This document shows, one piece after another, positions 33,448 to 41,241 of a stretch of DNA of 44,738 nt (positions are counted from its first letter, which is position 1; the number at the start of each line of letters is the position of its first letter). The notes under the pieces were generated by a model that saw nothing but the letters and a program-made list of their open reading frames with translations, did no database searches and was not told where the DNA came from. The DNA comes from Planctomycetota bacterium (GTDB lineage: Bacteria; Planctomycetota; UBA1135; GCA-002686595). Where the stretch lies: assembly GCA_016795205.1 (NCBI GenBank), contig JAEUHZ010000040.1, forward strand, positions 1-44,738. Direction: 5' to 3'. Position numbers and translations under genes: made by a program.

Positions 33448-34947
33448 ATGATCCAGACGCGCTCCCGGCCGCCCGTGTCGGTGATCTTCTTCGAGCTCAA
33501 CGAAGCCGAGCGCCACTTCCTGGACAAGTTCGTGGCGGCCGGTCTGCTCCCGAACTTCGAGCGCGCGCTGTCGACCGGCGCGATCGTACGCACGCGCGTG
33601 CCCGGCTGGGACGCGTCCGAGGACAAGGCCTGGCGCAAGATCAGCCCCTGGATCGTCTGGCCCTCGGTCTACACCGGCCTCACGCCCGCGGAGCACGGCA
33701 TCGTCGGCTTCGGCCAGGACCCGGCTGCGCTGCGCGGGCGGTGCGTGTGGGACGTGCTCGACGCCCACGGCATCTCGACCGGCATCCTGGGCTCGTTGAT
33801 GAGCTATCCGCCGCGCACCAGCGGCGCGGCAGCCTTCTACGTGCCGGAGTCGCTGGCCGACACGCCCGAGTGCTTTCCCGAGGCCGCACGCCCCCTGCAG
33901 GACTTCTGCGTGTTCGCCGCCCGCAACTACAGCGAGAGCTTCGGGCGCTCGGCCGCCACGGCGGTGCGACTGCTGCTGCGCACGGGCCGCAGCGGCGTGC
34001 GCGCCGGCACGATCCTGCGCACGTTGGGGCAGGTGCCGGCCGAGGCGCTGCGCGGGGCCTCGGCCGCGCCCGAGCGCGCGATGCTCCACAGCTACATGAC
34101 GCGCGACGCGTTCCACGCGCTCTACCGCGGCTCGCGTCCCGCGTACGCGTCCGTGCACATGAACCACGTGGCGTACGTGCAGCACCGCTACTGGCGGGCC
34201 GCCGAGCCCGAGCGCTTCGAGGACGAGCTGTCGGCCACGGACCGGCGCTTCTTCCAGAGCGTGTCCCAGCGCAAGGACTACGAGCGCCGGCTGGCGCACT
34301 GGATCGAGCGCGCGTTCCGCTACTCCGACCGCTTCCTGGGCGAGCTGTTCGAGCTGGCCGCGCCGGACACCGTGATCCTGGTGGGAACGGCGCTGGGCCA
34401 GCGCCCGTTCGACCCCGTGCGCGACATCCACAACCCCGTGGTGCGCCTGGTCAACGAGCGCGAGCTGTTCGACGCCGCGGGCCTCGTCGACTACGTCGTG
34501 CTGCACCAGATGAACCCCGACGTCACCGTCAACCTGCGCGGCGAGGCCGAGGCACGCGCTGCCGAGCGCGTCCTGGCCGGGCTCGAGGTCGAGGGTCGTG
34601 GCGGGCTGTTCACCGTCCAGCGCCGCGGGTCGCAGGTGTTCCTCGAGCTCGACATGCCGCGGCGCGAGCGCGCGGGCGAGACCTTCACGCTCCGCCACCG
34701 GGATCGCCCGGACTTCCGCGCCGACTTCGCGCGCCACATCCACGAGCACGAGAGCGCCGACCAGTCCACCGCCCACCACAAGGACTCCGGCTGGCTCCTG
34801 GCCTGTCGCCCGAGCGGGCGCGTGCGCGCCGAGCGCGAGGTCGTCTCGGTGACCGACGTCGCGCCTGCCATCCTGGCGCTCCACGGCCTGCCGCCGGCGC
34901 CGTGGATGCGGGCCGAGTCGCCGGCGTTCCTGCGGCTCGAGGGCTGA
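33448..34947 (+). CDS. Alkaline-phosphatase-superfamily protein of glycan loci (atypical metal motif)
   Basis: The product has 499 residues and no signal peptide. The N-terminus SVIFFELNEAERHFLDKFVA has the first strand with its acidic residue. ISPWIVWPSVYTGLTPAEHG is equivalent to the nucleophile region of type I phosphodiesterases. SVTDVAPAILALHGLPPA is the usual 'DI.PT.L.L.GI' near the end. The expected metal motif 'SDHG' is replaced by VILVGTALGQRPF. I recall this TAL-x-Q-x-P form from proteins in O-antigen and capsule clusters, so it may be a distinct clade with another role. The HKDSGWLL stretch may supply another ligand. Its place between glycosyltransferases fits modification of a glycan or lipid-linked intermediate. 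The ATG at 33448 fits the alignment. The next gene follows after 95 bp on the same strand. Confidence 0.72.
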   Translation: MIQTRSRPPVSVIFFELNEAERHFLDKFVAAGLLPNFERALSTGAIVRTRVPGWDASEDKAWRKISPWIVWPSVYTGLTPAEHGIVGFGQDPAALRGRCVWDVLDAHGISTGILGSLMSYPPRTSGAAAFYVPESLADTPECFPEAARPLQDFCVFAARNYSESFGRSAATAVRLLLRTGRSGVRAGTILRTLGQVPAEALRGASAAPERAMLHSYMTRDAFHALYRGSRPAYASVHMNHVAYVQHRYWRAAEPERFEDELSATDRRFFQSVSQRKDYERRLAHWIERAFRYSDRFLGELFELAAPDTVILVGTALGQRPFDPVRDIHNPVVRLVNERELFDAAGLVDYVVLHQMNPDVTVNLRGEAEARAAERVLAGLEVEGRGGLFTVQRRGSQVFLELDMPRRERAGETFTLRHRDRPDFRADFARHIHEHESADQSTAHHKDSGWLLACRPSGRVRAEREVVSVTDVAPAILALHGLPPAPWMRAESPAFLRLEG

Positions 34948-35042
34948 GCCCCGCGGCGATGGGAAGCGATTTCCGGGTCGGTTCAACCCCTCTGCGCGAG
35001 CACGACGAAGGACGTTCCAGGTCCGTGTCCCCCGCCCTCCCC

Positions 35043-36068
35043 ATGAACGAGCCGGCCCGGCCGCGTCCGCCGAGCGCAGGCGCCGAGCGCGGCGCCTTCG
35101 ACCTGCGCGGGGCGCGCGCGGGGGTCGTGATCCCGGCCTATCGCGTCGCGCCGCAGATCGGGCGCGTGATCGCCAACCTGCCGCCCTGGATCAGCAGCGT
35201 GATCGTGGTCGAGGACCGCTCGCCCGACGACACCGCCGCGATCGTCGAGGGCCTGCGCGATCCGCGCGTGACCCTGCTGCGCCATGCCGAGAATCGCGGC
35301 GTGGGTGGCGCGATGAAGACCGGCTTCGCCGAGGCGCTGCGGCAGGGGCTCGACGTCGTGATCAAGATGGACGGCGACGACCAGATGGACCCGGCGGCGC
35401 TCCCGGCGCTCGTCGGGCCGCTGCTCGACGGTCGGGCCGACGTCACGAAGGCCAACCGCTACTCGAGCATCCGCTCCCTCTCCGGCATGCCGGCCGTGCG
35501 CGTCCTGGGCAATGCCGGCCTGGCCTTCCTGGTCAAGCTGGCCTCGGGCTACTGGAACGTGTTCGATCCGGCGAACGGGTACGTCGCGATCCGACGCGAA
35601 GCGCTGGAGCGCGTCGACCTCCCGGGGCTCTCGAACCGCTACTTCTTCGAGTCGAGCTTCCTCATCGAGCTCGGGATCCAGCGCGCGGTGGTCCTCGACG
35701 TGCCCATCCCGGCGCGCTACGCGGACGAGCACAGCTCCCTGTCGCCCGCCAGCGCGCTGTTGGGCTTCCCGCCACGGCTCCTCGTGGGGCTCGCGCGGCG
35801 GGTGTTCTGGCGCTATTTCGTGCACGACTTCACGGCGCTCTCGGTCTGCCTGCTGCTCGGGGTTCCGCTGCTCGCCTTCGGCGCCGTCTTCGGAGCCACC
35901 GAGTGGATCCTGCTGCGGGGCTCGGGCCAGTACGCTTCGGCCGGCGTGGTCATGATCGCGGCCATGCCGATCATCCTGGGCGCGCAGCTCCTGCTGCAGG
36001 CCGTGACGCTCGACGTCCAGAACGTGCCGCGCGAGCCGATCAGCCCGCCGCTCCGGCGCGAGCGCTGA
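35043..36068 (+). CDS. Glycosyltransferase family 2 with C-terminal membrane helices (DPM1-like)
   Basis: The product has 341 residues. The GT-A catalytic domain is at about 25-245: GVVIPAYRVAPQIGRVI, VVEDRSPDD (Asp59 region) and the DxD-type site KMDGDDQMDP (109-117). The family 2 C-terminal signature is seen in DPANGYVAIRREALERV and NRYFFESSFLIELG. Two membrane segments close the protein (about 262-290 and 297-322). This layout is that of dolichyl/polyprenyl-phosphate sugar synthases, which make polyprenyl-P-hexose at the cytoplasmic face, the kind of donor the PMT-like enzyme at 31486-33273 needs. That link is inferred from the genes, not shown. ATG 35043 is chosen; an in-frame GTG 20 bases earlier is possible. 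The next gene is 24 bp downstream. Confidence 0.85.
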   Translation: MNEPARPRPPSAGAERGAFDLRGARAGVVIPAYRVAPQIGRVIANLPPWISSVIVVEDRSPDDTAAIVEGLRDPRVTLLRHAENRGVGGAMKTGFAEALRQGLDVVIKMDGDDQMDPAALPALVGPLLDGRADVTKANRYSSIRSLSGMPAVRVLGNAGLAFLVKLASGYWNVFDPANGYVAIRREALERVDLPGLSNRYFFESSFLIELGIQRAVVLDVPIPARYADEHSSLSPASALLGFPPRLLVGLARRVFWRYFVHDFTALSVCLLLGVPLLAFGAVFGATEWILLRGSGQYASAGVVMIAAMPIILGAQLLLQAVTLDVQNVPREPISPPLRRER

Positions 36069-36092
36069 GCCCCGAGCCCAACGGACCCACCC

Positions 36093-38048
36093 ATGTGCGG
36101 CATCTTCGGCGTCGTGTTCGCGCGCAGCGGGGCCTTCGACCAGGGCTTCGTGCGCCAGGTCCTGGAGAAGCTCTACGAGTTCTCGAAGACGCGCGGCAGC
36201 GAGGCCGCCGGCCTGACGGTCGTCAACGGCGAGACCATCGACGTCTTCAAGCAGGCCGGTTCCGTCGAGCGCTTCCTGGCCGCGCCCAAGTTCGAGGAGC
36301 TCGTCGCGCGTGGTGCCACGCTCTACGAGCGCAATCGCGCCGGCGCGGCGCCGATCGGCCTGGCCATGACGGGCCACACGCGCCTGGTCACGAACGGGTT
36401 CCAGTCCAACGAGGACAACAACCAGCCCGTGATCGCGGCCGGCACGGTCGGCATCCACAACGGGATCATCGTGAACGACGCGGAGCTGTGGAACCGCTTC
36501 CGCGCGCTGACGCGCCGCAGCGAGGTCGACACGGAGATCCTGGTCAACCTGATCCGCAAGTTCTTCGACGACAAGGGCGACCTGGGCTGGGCCGTGCAGC
36601 AGGCCTACCGCGAGATCCGCGGGGCCGCCTCGATCGCCTTCGTGTTCGAGGAGCTCGACGAGCTGCTCCTGGCAACGAACACCGGCTCGCTGCACGTGCT
36701 CACGGACGAGCGCCGGCACTTCCTGGCCTTCGCCTCGGAGCGCTTCATCCTGCAGAGCCTGTCCGAGCGCCTGGCCCTCTCCGCGCGCCTGGGTCCGGTG
36801 TCCATTCGCTCGGTCAAGGCCTCGCGCGCCCTGCTCGTCTCGCTGCGCGACCTCGGCGTGCAGGAGTTCGCTTGCGTGCCCCACGCGGCGACCGACGAAT
36901 CGCCCGCCGTTCGCGTGCAGCGTTCGGCGCGCAAGCTGCCGATCGTGCTGCACAGCCGCGGCGTGGACTCACTCAAGCGCTGCACGCAGTGCCTCCTGCC
37001 CGAGACCTACCCGTTCGTCGACTTCGACGCGGCCAGCGTGTGTCGCTACTGCCGGAACTGGAAGCGCATCCAGCCCAAGGGCCGCGACGCGTTGGAGGCC
37101 TTCGTCGAGCCGTATCGCCGGAAGGACGGATCCCCCGACGTCATCGTGGCCTTCTCCGGCGGTCGCGACTCGTCCTACGGCCTGCACTTCGTCAAGACCG
37201 AGCTGAAGATGAACCCGGTCGCGTTCACCTACGACTGGGGCATGGTGACCGACCTCGCACGCCGCAATCAGGCCCGTATCTGCGGCAAGCTGGGGGTCGA
37301 GCACATCGTGCGCTCGGCCGACATCCAGGCCAAGCGCCGCTACATCCGGAAGAACGTCGAGGCCTGGCTGAAGAAGCCCGAGATGGGCATGGTCACGCTG
37401 TTCACCGCGGGCGACAAGGAGTTCTACAGCCACGCGCGCCAGCTCCGGAGGGAGACCGGCATCCAGCTCGTGATCTTCAGCACGGGCAACATGATCGAGG
37501 ACACGCCCTACAAGACGGGCCTCTGCGGGATCCGCGAGGACGACCACGGCATGACGCTGACGGGCCTCTCGTTCAAGAACGAGCTGGCGCTCCTCTGGTA
37601 CTACGCGCGCAACTACCTGACGAACCCGCGCTACATCAACGAGTCGATCTGGGACACGCTCTACGCCTACTGGTGCACCTTCGTCGTCAAGGACGACTTC
37701 CTCTACCTGTTCCACTACCTGCCCTGGCGCGAGGAGGAGATCGTCGGCACGATCCGGCGCGAGTACGACTGGGAGGTCGCGACCGACACGACCAGCACCT
37801 GGCGCATCGGCGACGGCTCCGCGGCCTTCTACAACTACGTCTACCAGACGGTCCTGGGCTGGTCGGAGGACGAGGTCATGCTGTCGAACATGATCCGCGA
37901 GCAGCACCTGACGCGGGACCAGGCCCTGGCCAAGGCCAGGGAGTACTCCAAGCCGCGCTTCCCCTCGATCCGCGAGTACGCACAGCTCGTCGGGTTCTCG
38001 TGCGAGGAAGCCTTGACGATCATCAACGGTCTGCCCAAGGCCTACTGA
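36093..38048 (+). CDS. Class II glutamine amidotransferase fused to N-acetyl-sugar amidotransferase
   Basis: This 651-residue protein has two enzymes in one chain. Residues 1 to about 280 are an Ntn-type glutaminase (GATase II): Cys2 after the initiator Met (MCGIFGVV), TRGSEAAG, GHTRLVTNG and the GTVGIHNGIIVND loop, as in GlmS. Residues about 290-651 match the WbpG/PseA-type 'N-acetyl sugar amidotransferase' family: CTQC (297-300) and CRYC (317-320) as a zinc knuckle with PETYPFVDFD between, the PP-loop FSGGRDSSYGLHF (SGGRDS 355-360), and IFSTGNMIEDTPYKTGL. The glutaminase would feed ammonia through the chain to an adenylated sugar, making an acetamidino or amino group on a surface-glycan sugar. 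In WbpG systems ammonia comes from separate HisH/HisF-like proteins, so the fusion is notable. It is 24 bp behind the family 2 transferase gene, likely the same operon. Confidence 0.88.
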   Translation: MCGIFGVVFARSGAFDQGFVRQVLEKLYEFSKTRGSEAAGLTVVNGETIDVFKQAGSVERFLAAPKFEELVARGATLYERNRAGAAPIGLAMTGHTRLVTNGFQSNEDNNQPVIAAGTVGIHNGIIVNDAELWNRFRALTRRSEVDTEILVNLIRKFFDDKGDLGWAVQQAYREIRGAASIAFVFEELDELLLATNTGSLHVLTDERRHFLAFASERFILQSLSERLALSARLGPVSIRSVKASRALLVSLRDLGVQEFACVPHAATDESPAVRVQRSARKLPIVLHSRGVDSLKRCTQCLLPETYPFVDFDAASVCRYCRNWKRIQPKGRDALEAFVEPYRRKDGSPDVIVAFSGGRDSSYGLHFVKTELKMNPVAFTYDWGMVTDLARRNQARICGKLGVEHIVRSADIQAKRRYIRKNVEAWLKKPEMGMVTLFTAGDKEFYSHARQLRRETGIQLVIFSTGNMIEDTPYKTGLCGIREDDHGMTLTGLSFKNELALLWYYARNYLTNPRYINESIWDTLYAYWCTFVVKDDFLYLFHYLPWREEEIVGTIRREYDWEVATDTTSTWRIGDGSAAFYNYVYQTVLGWSEDEVMLSNMIREQHLTRDQALAKAREYSKPRFPSIREYAQLVGFSCEEALTIINGLPKAY

Positions 38049-38091
38049 GCGCGCTGGCCCACTGGGGGCGATCACCGGGTAGGATCCAAGC

Positions 38092-39159
38092 GTGCACACG
38101 CTCGGCGCCCTGCTGCTCCTGACCATCCCCGCGGCCGCCCAGTCGTTCAACATCGACGTCGGCGACAACACGATCCTGTTCCCCGTGCCGCCCGACGCCT
38201 ACGCGGCCGCCGCCGGTCAGGCCGGGCGCTGGACGGCCTCGATCTTCCCGTACTCGACGGCGCTCACGAACCTGGACGGGACGCCGAGCGGCGTGACGAC
38301 GAGCAGCACGTCCTCCTCGTCCTACAACTACTTCCCGAGCACGCTGACCGGCGACGATCGCGCGTTCATGGTCGACATCCAGAACCTGCCCGCGCTCGGC
38401 GGTCCGTGGTCGTGGACGTTCAGCGGCCTCTCGGACGGGCGCTACGTGCTCTACACCTACGCCTGGGCCCCGGAGAACAGCGGCGCGCTGACGCGCGTCA
38501 GCGTGCCGGGCTCGCCGGACGGCTCCCAGGACGTCGGTGGCCTGTGGAGCGGCGGAGCGTTCGTGCTGGGCACGACGCACGCGCGGCACACGCTCGACGT
38601 CAGCGGCGGGGTGCTCTTCGTCCAGGTCGAGGGCGTCAACGGCTCGGCCGGATCGGTGAACGGGTTCCAGCTCGTCGCCACCACGCCGGGCCCCACCGCG
38701 TTCTGCTTCGGTGACGGTCTCGGCGCGCCGTGCCCGTGCGGCAACAGCGGGGCTGCCGGCCGCGGCTGCGCGAACTCGGTGAACCCGGCCGGCGCCCGCC
38801 TGGTCGCCTCCGGCACGGCCTCGGTCGGGGCGGACACGCTGGCGCTCCTGGGCGTCGGCATGCCGAACAGCTCCGCGCTCTTCTTCCAAGGCACGACGCA
38901 GCAGAGCGGCGGCCTCGGCGTGGCCTTCGGCGACGGCCTGCGCTGCGCGGGCGGCACGATCGTGCGGCTCGCGACCAAGTCCAATGCCGGCGGCGCGTCG
39001 ACCTACCCGACGGCCGGCGACGCCAGCGTCGCGGTGCGCGGCGGCGTCGCGGCCGGCGACGTGCGGACCTACCAGATCTGGTATCGCAACGCGGCCGACT
39101 TCTGCCTGCCCGCGACGTTCAACCTGACGAACGGCGTCCAAGTGCCCTGGGGCGCCTGA
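38092..39159 (+). CDS. Secreted protein with C-terminal CFGD/CPCGN module
   Basis: The product has 355 residues from GTG 38092, with aggat 6 bases upstream. The signal peptide MHTLGALLLLTIPAAAQ is very short. Residues about 18-200 form a beta-sandwich-like domain (SFNIDVGDNTILFPVPPDAY, WSWTFSGLSDGRYVLYTYAW, FVQVEGVNGSAGSVNGFQLV) of the 'choice-of-anchor' style. Residues 204-355 are the module shared with 22962-24635: FCFGD, CPCGN, GRGCANS, MPNSSALFFQGTTQ, FGDGLRC, YQIWYRNA, FC, FNLTNGV, ending WGA. It lies 43 bp after the amidotransferase gene and could be co-transcribed with the glycan locus. The product is exported; role unknown. Confidence 0.83.
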   Translation: MHTLGALLLLTIPAAAQSFNIDVGDNTILFPVPPDAYAAAAGQAGRWTASIFPYSTALTNLDGTPSGVTTSSTSSSSYNYFPSTLTGDDRAFMVDIQNLPALGGPWSWTFSGLSDGRYVLYTYAWAPENSGALTRVSVPGSPDGSQDVGGLWSGGAFVLGTTHARHTLDVSGGVLFVQVEGVNGSAGSVNGFQLVATTPGPTAFCFGDGLGAPCPCGNSGAAGRGCANSVNPAGARLVASGTASVGADTLALLGVGMPNSSALFFQGTTQQSGGLGVAFGDGLRCAGGTIVRLATKSNAGGASTYPTAGDASVAVRGGVAAGDVRTYQIWYRNAADFCLPATFNLTNGVQVPWGA

Positions 39160-39180
39160 GCGCGCGTCGCGGCGCCTCAG
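39156..39180. terminator. Small hairpin joining two convergent stop codons
   Basis: The arms ctgagcgc (39156-39163) and gcgcctcag (about 39172-39180) form an 8-pair stem with one bulged base. Both convergent stop codons (39157-39159 and 39177-39179) are inside the arms. It is short and without a T-run, so only a weak terminator call. Confidence 0.35.
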
Positions 39181-39974
39181 CGCAGCGCCTGCTCGAGCGC
39201 CGTGGCGCGGTCCGTGCGCTCGTCGCGGTACTTCACGAGGATCGCGCACGCGATCGCCAGGCCGTGCTCGCGCGCGAAGGCGCCCTGCGCGGGCCGTGTC
39301 CCGGGAACCAGCACGGCCCCGGCCGGGATCTCGAGCGGGGCCTCGCGCGTGCCGCGCAGCTCGCGCTCGTGCACGACGTCGTAGACCACCGTGCCCGAGG
39401 CCAGCACGACGCCGGCCGCCAGCACGACGCGCTCGCGCAGCAGCACCCCCTCGTACACGCCGCAGTTGCCCCCCACGAAGACGTCGTCCTCGAGGATCAC
39501 GGGGCGCGCGTTGGCTGGCTCGAGCACGCCGCCGATCTGCGCCGCGGCCGACACGTGACAGCGCGCCCCGACCTGCGCGCAGGATCCGATCAACGCGTGG
39601 CTGTCGACCATCGTGCCGGCCCCCACGAAGGCGCCCACGTTCACGTAGGCGGGCGGCATCACGATCACCCCGGCCCCCAGGTGTGCGCCGCGGCGCACGG
39701 AGCTGCCGCCCGGGACGATGCGCACGCCGCCGTCGACCGGGAAGCGCCGGATGGGCAGGGCCGCCTTGTCGACGAACGCGCTGCGCGCGCCGTGCGGCTC
39801 GGATTCGAGCCCCGCCAGCGCCAGGCCGCTGGCGCGGAAGACGGCCAGGATGCCCTCCTTGACCCAGGTGTTCGCACGCCAGGTGCCGTCCGCCGCGCGC
39901 TCGGCGGCGCGGACCTCGCCGCGCTCCAGCAGGTCCAGGAGCGCTTCACCCGAGGGCTGGGGAACGTTCGTCAT
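39177..39974 (-). CDS. dapD: Tetrahydrodipicolinate N-succinyltransferase
   Basis: This 265-residue protein of the E. coli DapD type (274 residues) transfers succinyl from succinyl-CoA to tetrahydrodipicolinate in diaminopimelate/lysine synthesis. Evidence: the N-terminal helical domain ending TWRANTWVKEGILAVFRAS, then left-handed hexapeptide coils with VMPPAYVNVGAFVGAGTMVD (the 'MP...N.GA....GTM.D' signature), QVGARCHVSAAAQIGGVLEP and DDVFVGGNCGVYEGV. The C-terminus VVYDVV...GAVLVPG is also typical. The DapE-like gene lies 114 bp upstream on the same strand, supporting the succinylase branch. Many planctomycetes are thought to use the DapL aminotransferase shortcut instead, so this pair is worth noting. 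The product supplies meso-DAP for peptidoglycan. Confidence 0.92.
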   Translation of the reverse strand: MTNVPQPSGEALLDLLERGEVRAAERAADGTWRANTWVKEGILAVFRASGLALAGLESEPHGARSAFVDKAALPIRRFPVDGGVRIVPGGSSVRRGAHLGAGVIVMPPAYVNVGAFVGAGTMVDSHALIGSCAQVGARCHVSAAAQIGGVLEPANARPVILEDDVFVGGNCGVYEGVLLRERVVLAAGVVLASGTVVYDVVHERELRGTREAPLEIPAGAVLVPGTRPAQGAFAREHGLAIACAILVKYRDERTDRATALEQALR

Positions 39975-40088
39975 GGCCGCAATCTACCGCGTTCGCCGCG
40001 GCCCGCGGCGCATCTGTGGGGACGAGCACGCGTCCGGCGCCTCACTTCCCGACGCTCGACGAGACCCCGTTTCGGCGTCGGCGCGCGC

Positions 40089-41105
40089 TCAGCCCGGCTC
40101 GATCGAGCTCAGCAGCTCGCGCGCCAGCCGCTCGTAGCGCGCAGCGGCCTCGAAGAGCGCGCGCTTCGACACCTTCTCGTGGTCGGTGTGCGCGTCGAGG
40201 ATCGAGCCCGGGCCGAACAGGAGCGGCTGGCCCCAGCGCACGAGGTGCGGTGCGTCCGTGCCGAACGCCACGGGGATCCCCGCCTCGCCCGGCGGCACCC
40301 CGAACTCGATCGGCCCGTAGCCCTTGTGCGTCTTCTCGACCCGCACGCGCGGGCCGAGGTGCCGTGCGACGCGCGCTTGGATCGCACTGGGGTCCTCGAC
40401 CGCGCGCACCAGGACCTCGCACTCGGCGTGCTCGGCCACGACGTTGGGCGCGACCCCGCCCTGGATCGTGCCCACGTTGAGCGTGCCCGGCCCGAGCACC
40501 GGGTGGGTCCCCCACGACTCCTGGAGCAGCCCGTGCACGCAGCGCACGAGTTCGTGGACCGCCGAGGGGCCCGCGTCCTGCGAGCTGTGGCCCGCGCTGC
40601 CCGTGGCCACGAGGCGCGCTTTCCAGATGCCCTTGCCTGCCGCGACGAAGCGGTTGTCGGTCGGCTCGCCGATCACCGTGTAGGCCGGTTCCCAGGGCTC
40701 GGCGAGCCGCGCGTTGGCGAGCGCGGCGCCGGCGCTGTCGGTCTCCTCGCCCACGGTGAACAGCGCGCCCACGCGGTCCTCGCCCGAGGCGAGCAGGCGT
40801 TCCAGCGCCTGGAGCAGCGCCGCCGCCGGGCCCTTGGCGTCGCACGCGCCGCGGCCGTGGACGTGCTCGCGGTCCTCGCGCACGCCCAGGTCCCCCGGGA
40901 CCGTGTCGAGGTGCGTGCACAGCACGACGCGCGGGCGGCCGCCACGCGCCAGGACGTTCGCGCGGCCCGGTTGCAGCTCCTGGCGCTCCACGGCCAGGCC
41001 GATGCGCGCGCACTCGCGCGCCAACGCTTCGCCGTAGTCGTGCTCCGAGCCGGTCACGGAGGGAATCGCGACCCAATCGAGGACGTTGCGGACCAGGCGT
41101 TCCAT
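40089..41105 (-). CDS. M20 family peptidase, probable succinyl-diaminopimelate desuccinylase
   Basis: This 338-residue metallopeptidase of the M20 (DapE/ArgE/CPG2) family has zinc ligands in context: His in CTHLDTVPGD, the bridging Asp in GRGACDAKGPAAAL, the general-base Glu pair in GEETDSAG, the Asp/Glu in IGEPTDNRFV, and the C-terminal His in DAHTDHEKVS. The dimerisation lid holds GSAGHSSQDAGPSAV. It is shorter than DapE of E. coli (375) and resembles the compact ArgE/LysK group. Because dapD is its neighbour downstream, I call it the desuccinylase of the DAP pathway. Acetylornithine or acetyl-lysine deacetylase is the alternative, so no gene symbol is given. ATG 41105 is the start. Confidence 0.8.
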   Translation of the reverse strand: MERLVRNVLDWVAIPSVTGSEHDYGEALARECARIGLAVERQELQPGRANVLARGGRPRVVLCTHLDTVPGDLGVREDREHVHGRGACDAKGPAAALLQALERLLASGEDRVGALFTVGEETDSAGAALANARLAEPWEPAYTVIGEPTDNRFVAAGKGIWKARLVATGSAGHSSQDAGPSAVHELVRCVHGLLQESWGTHPVLGPGTLNVGTIQGGVAPNVVAEHAECEVLVRAVEDPSAIQARVARHLGPRVRVEKTHKGYGPIEFGVPPGEAGIPVAFGTDAPHLVRWGQPLLFGPGSILDAHTDHEKVSKRALFEAAARYERLARELLSSIEPG

Positions 41106-41241
41106 GCGCGCGGCGGGCAGGATACCGGGCCCGGCGCCAGGCTGCGCGCTCGCTCGTGACGAGCGACCGGCTGGAGCCTGCTCACGACCCTCGCCCTCCG
41201 CGCCACAGGTCGTGGCACGCGGCGCGCAGCGCTTCCGAACG

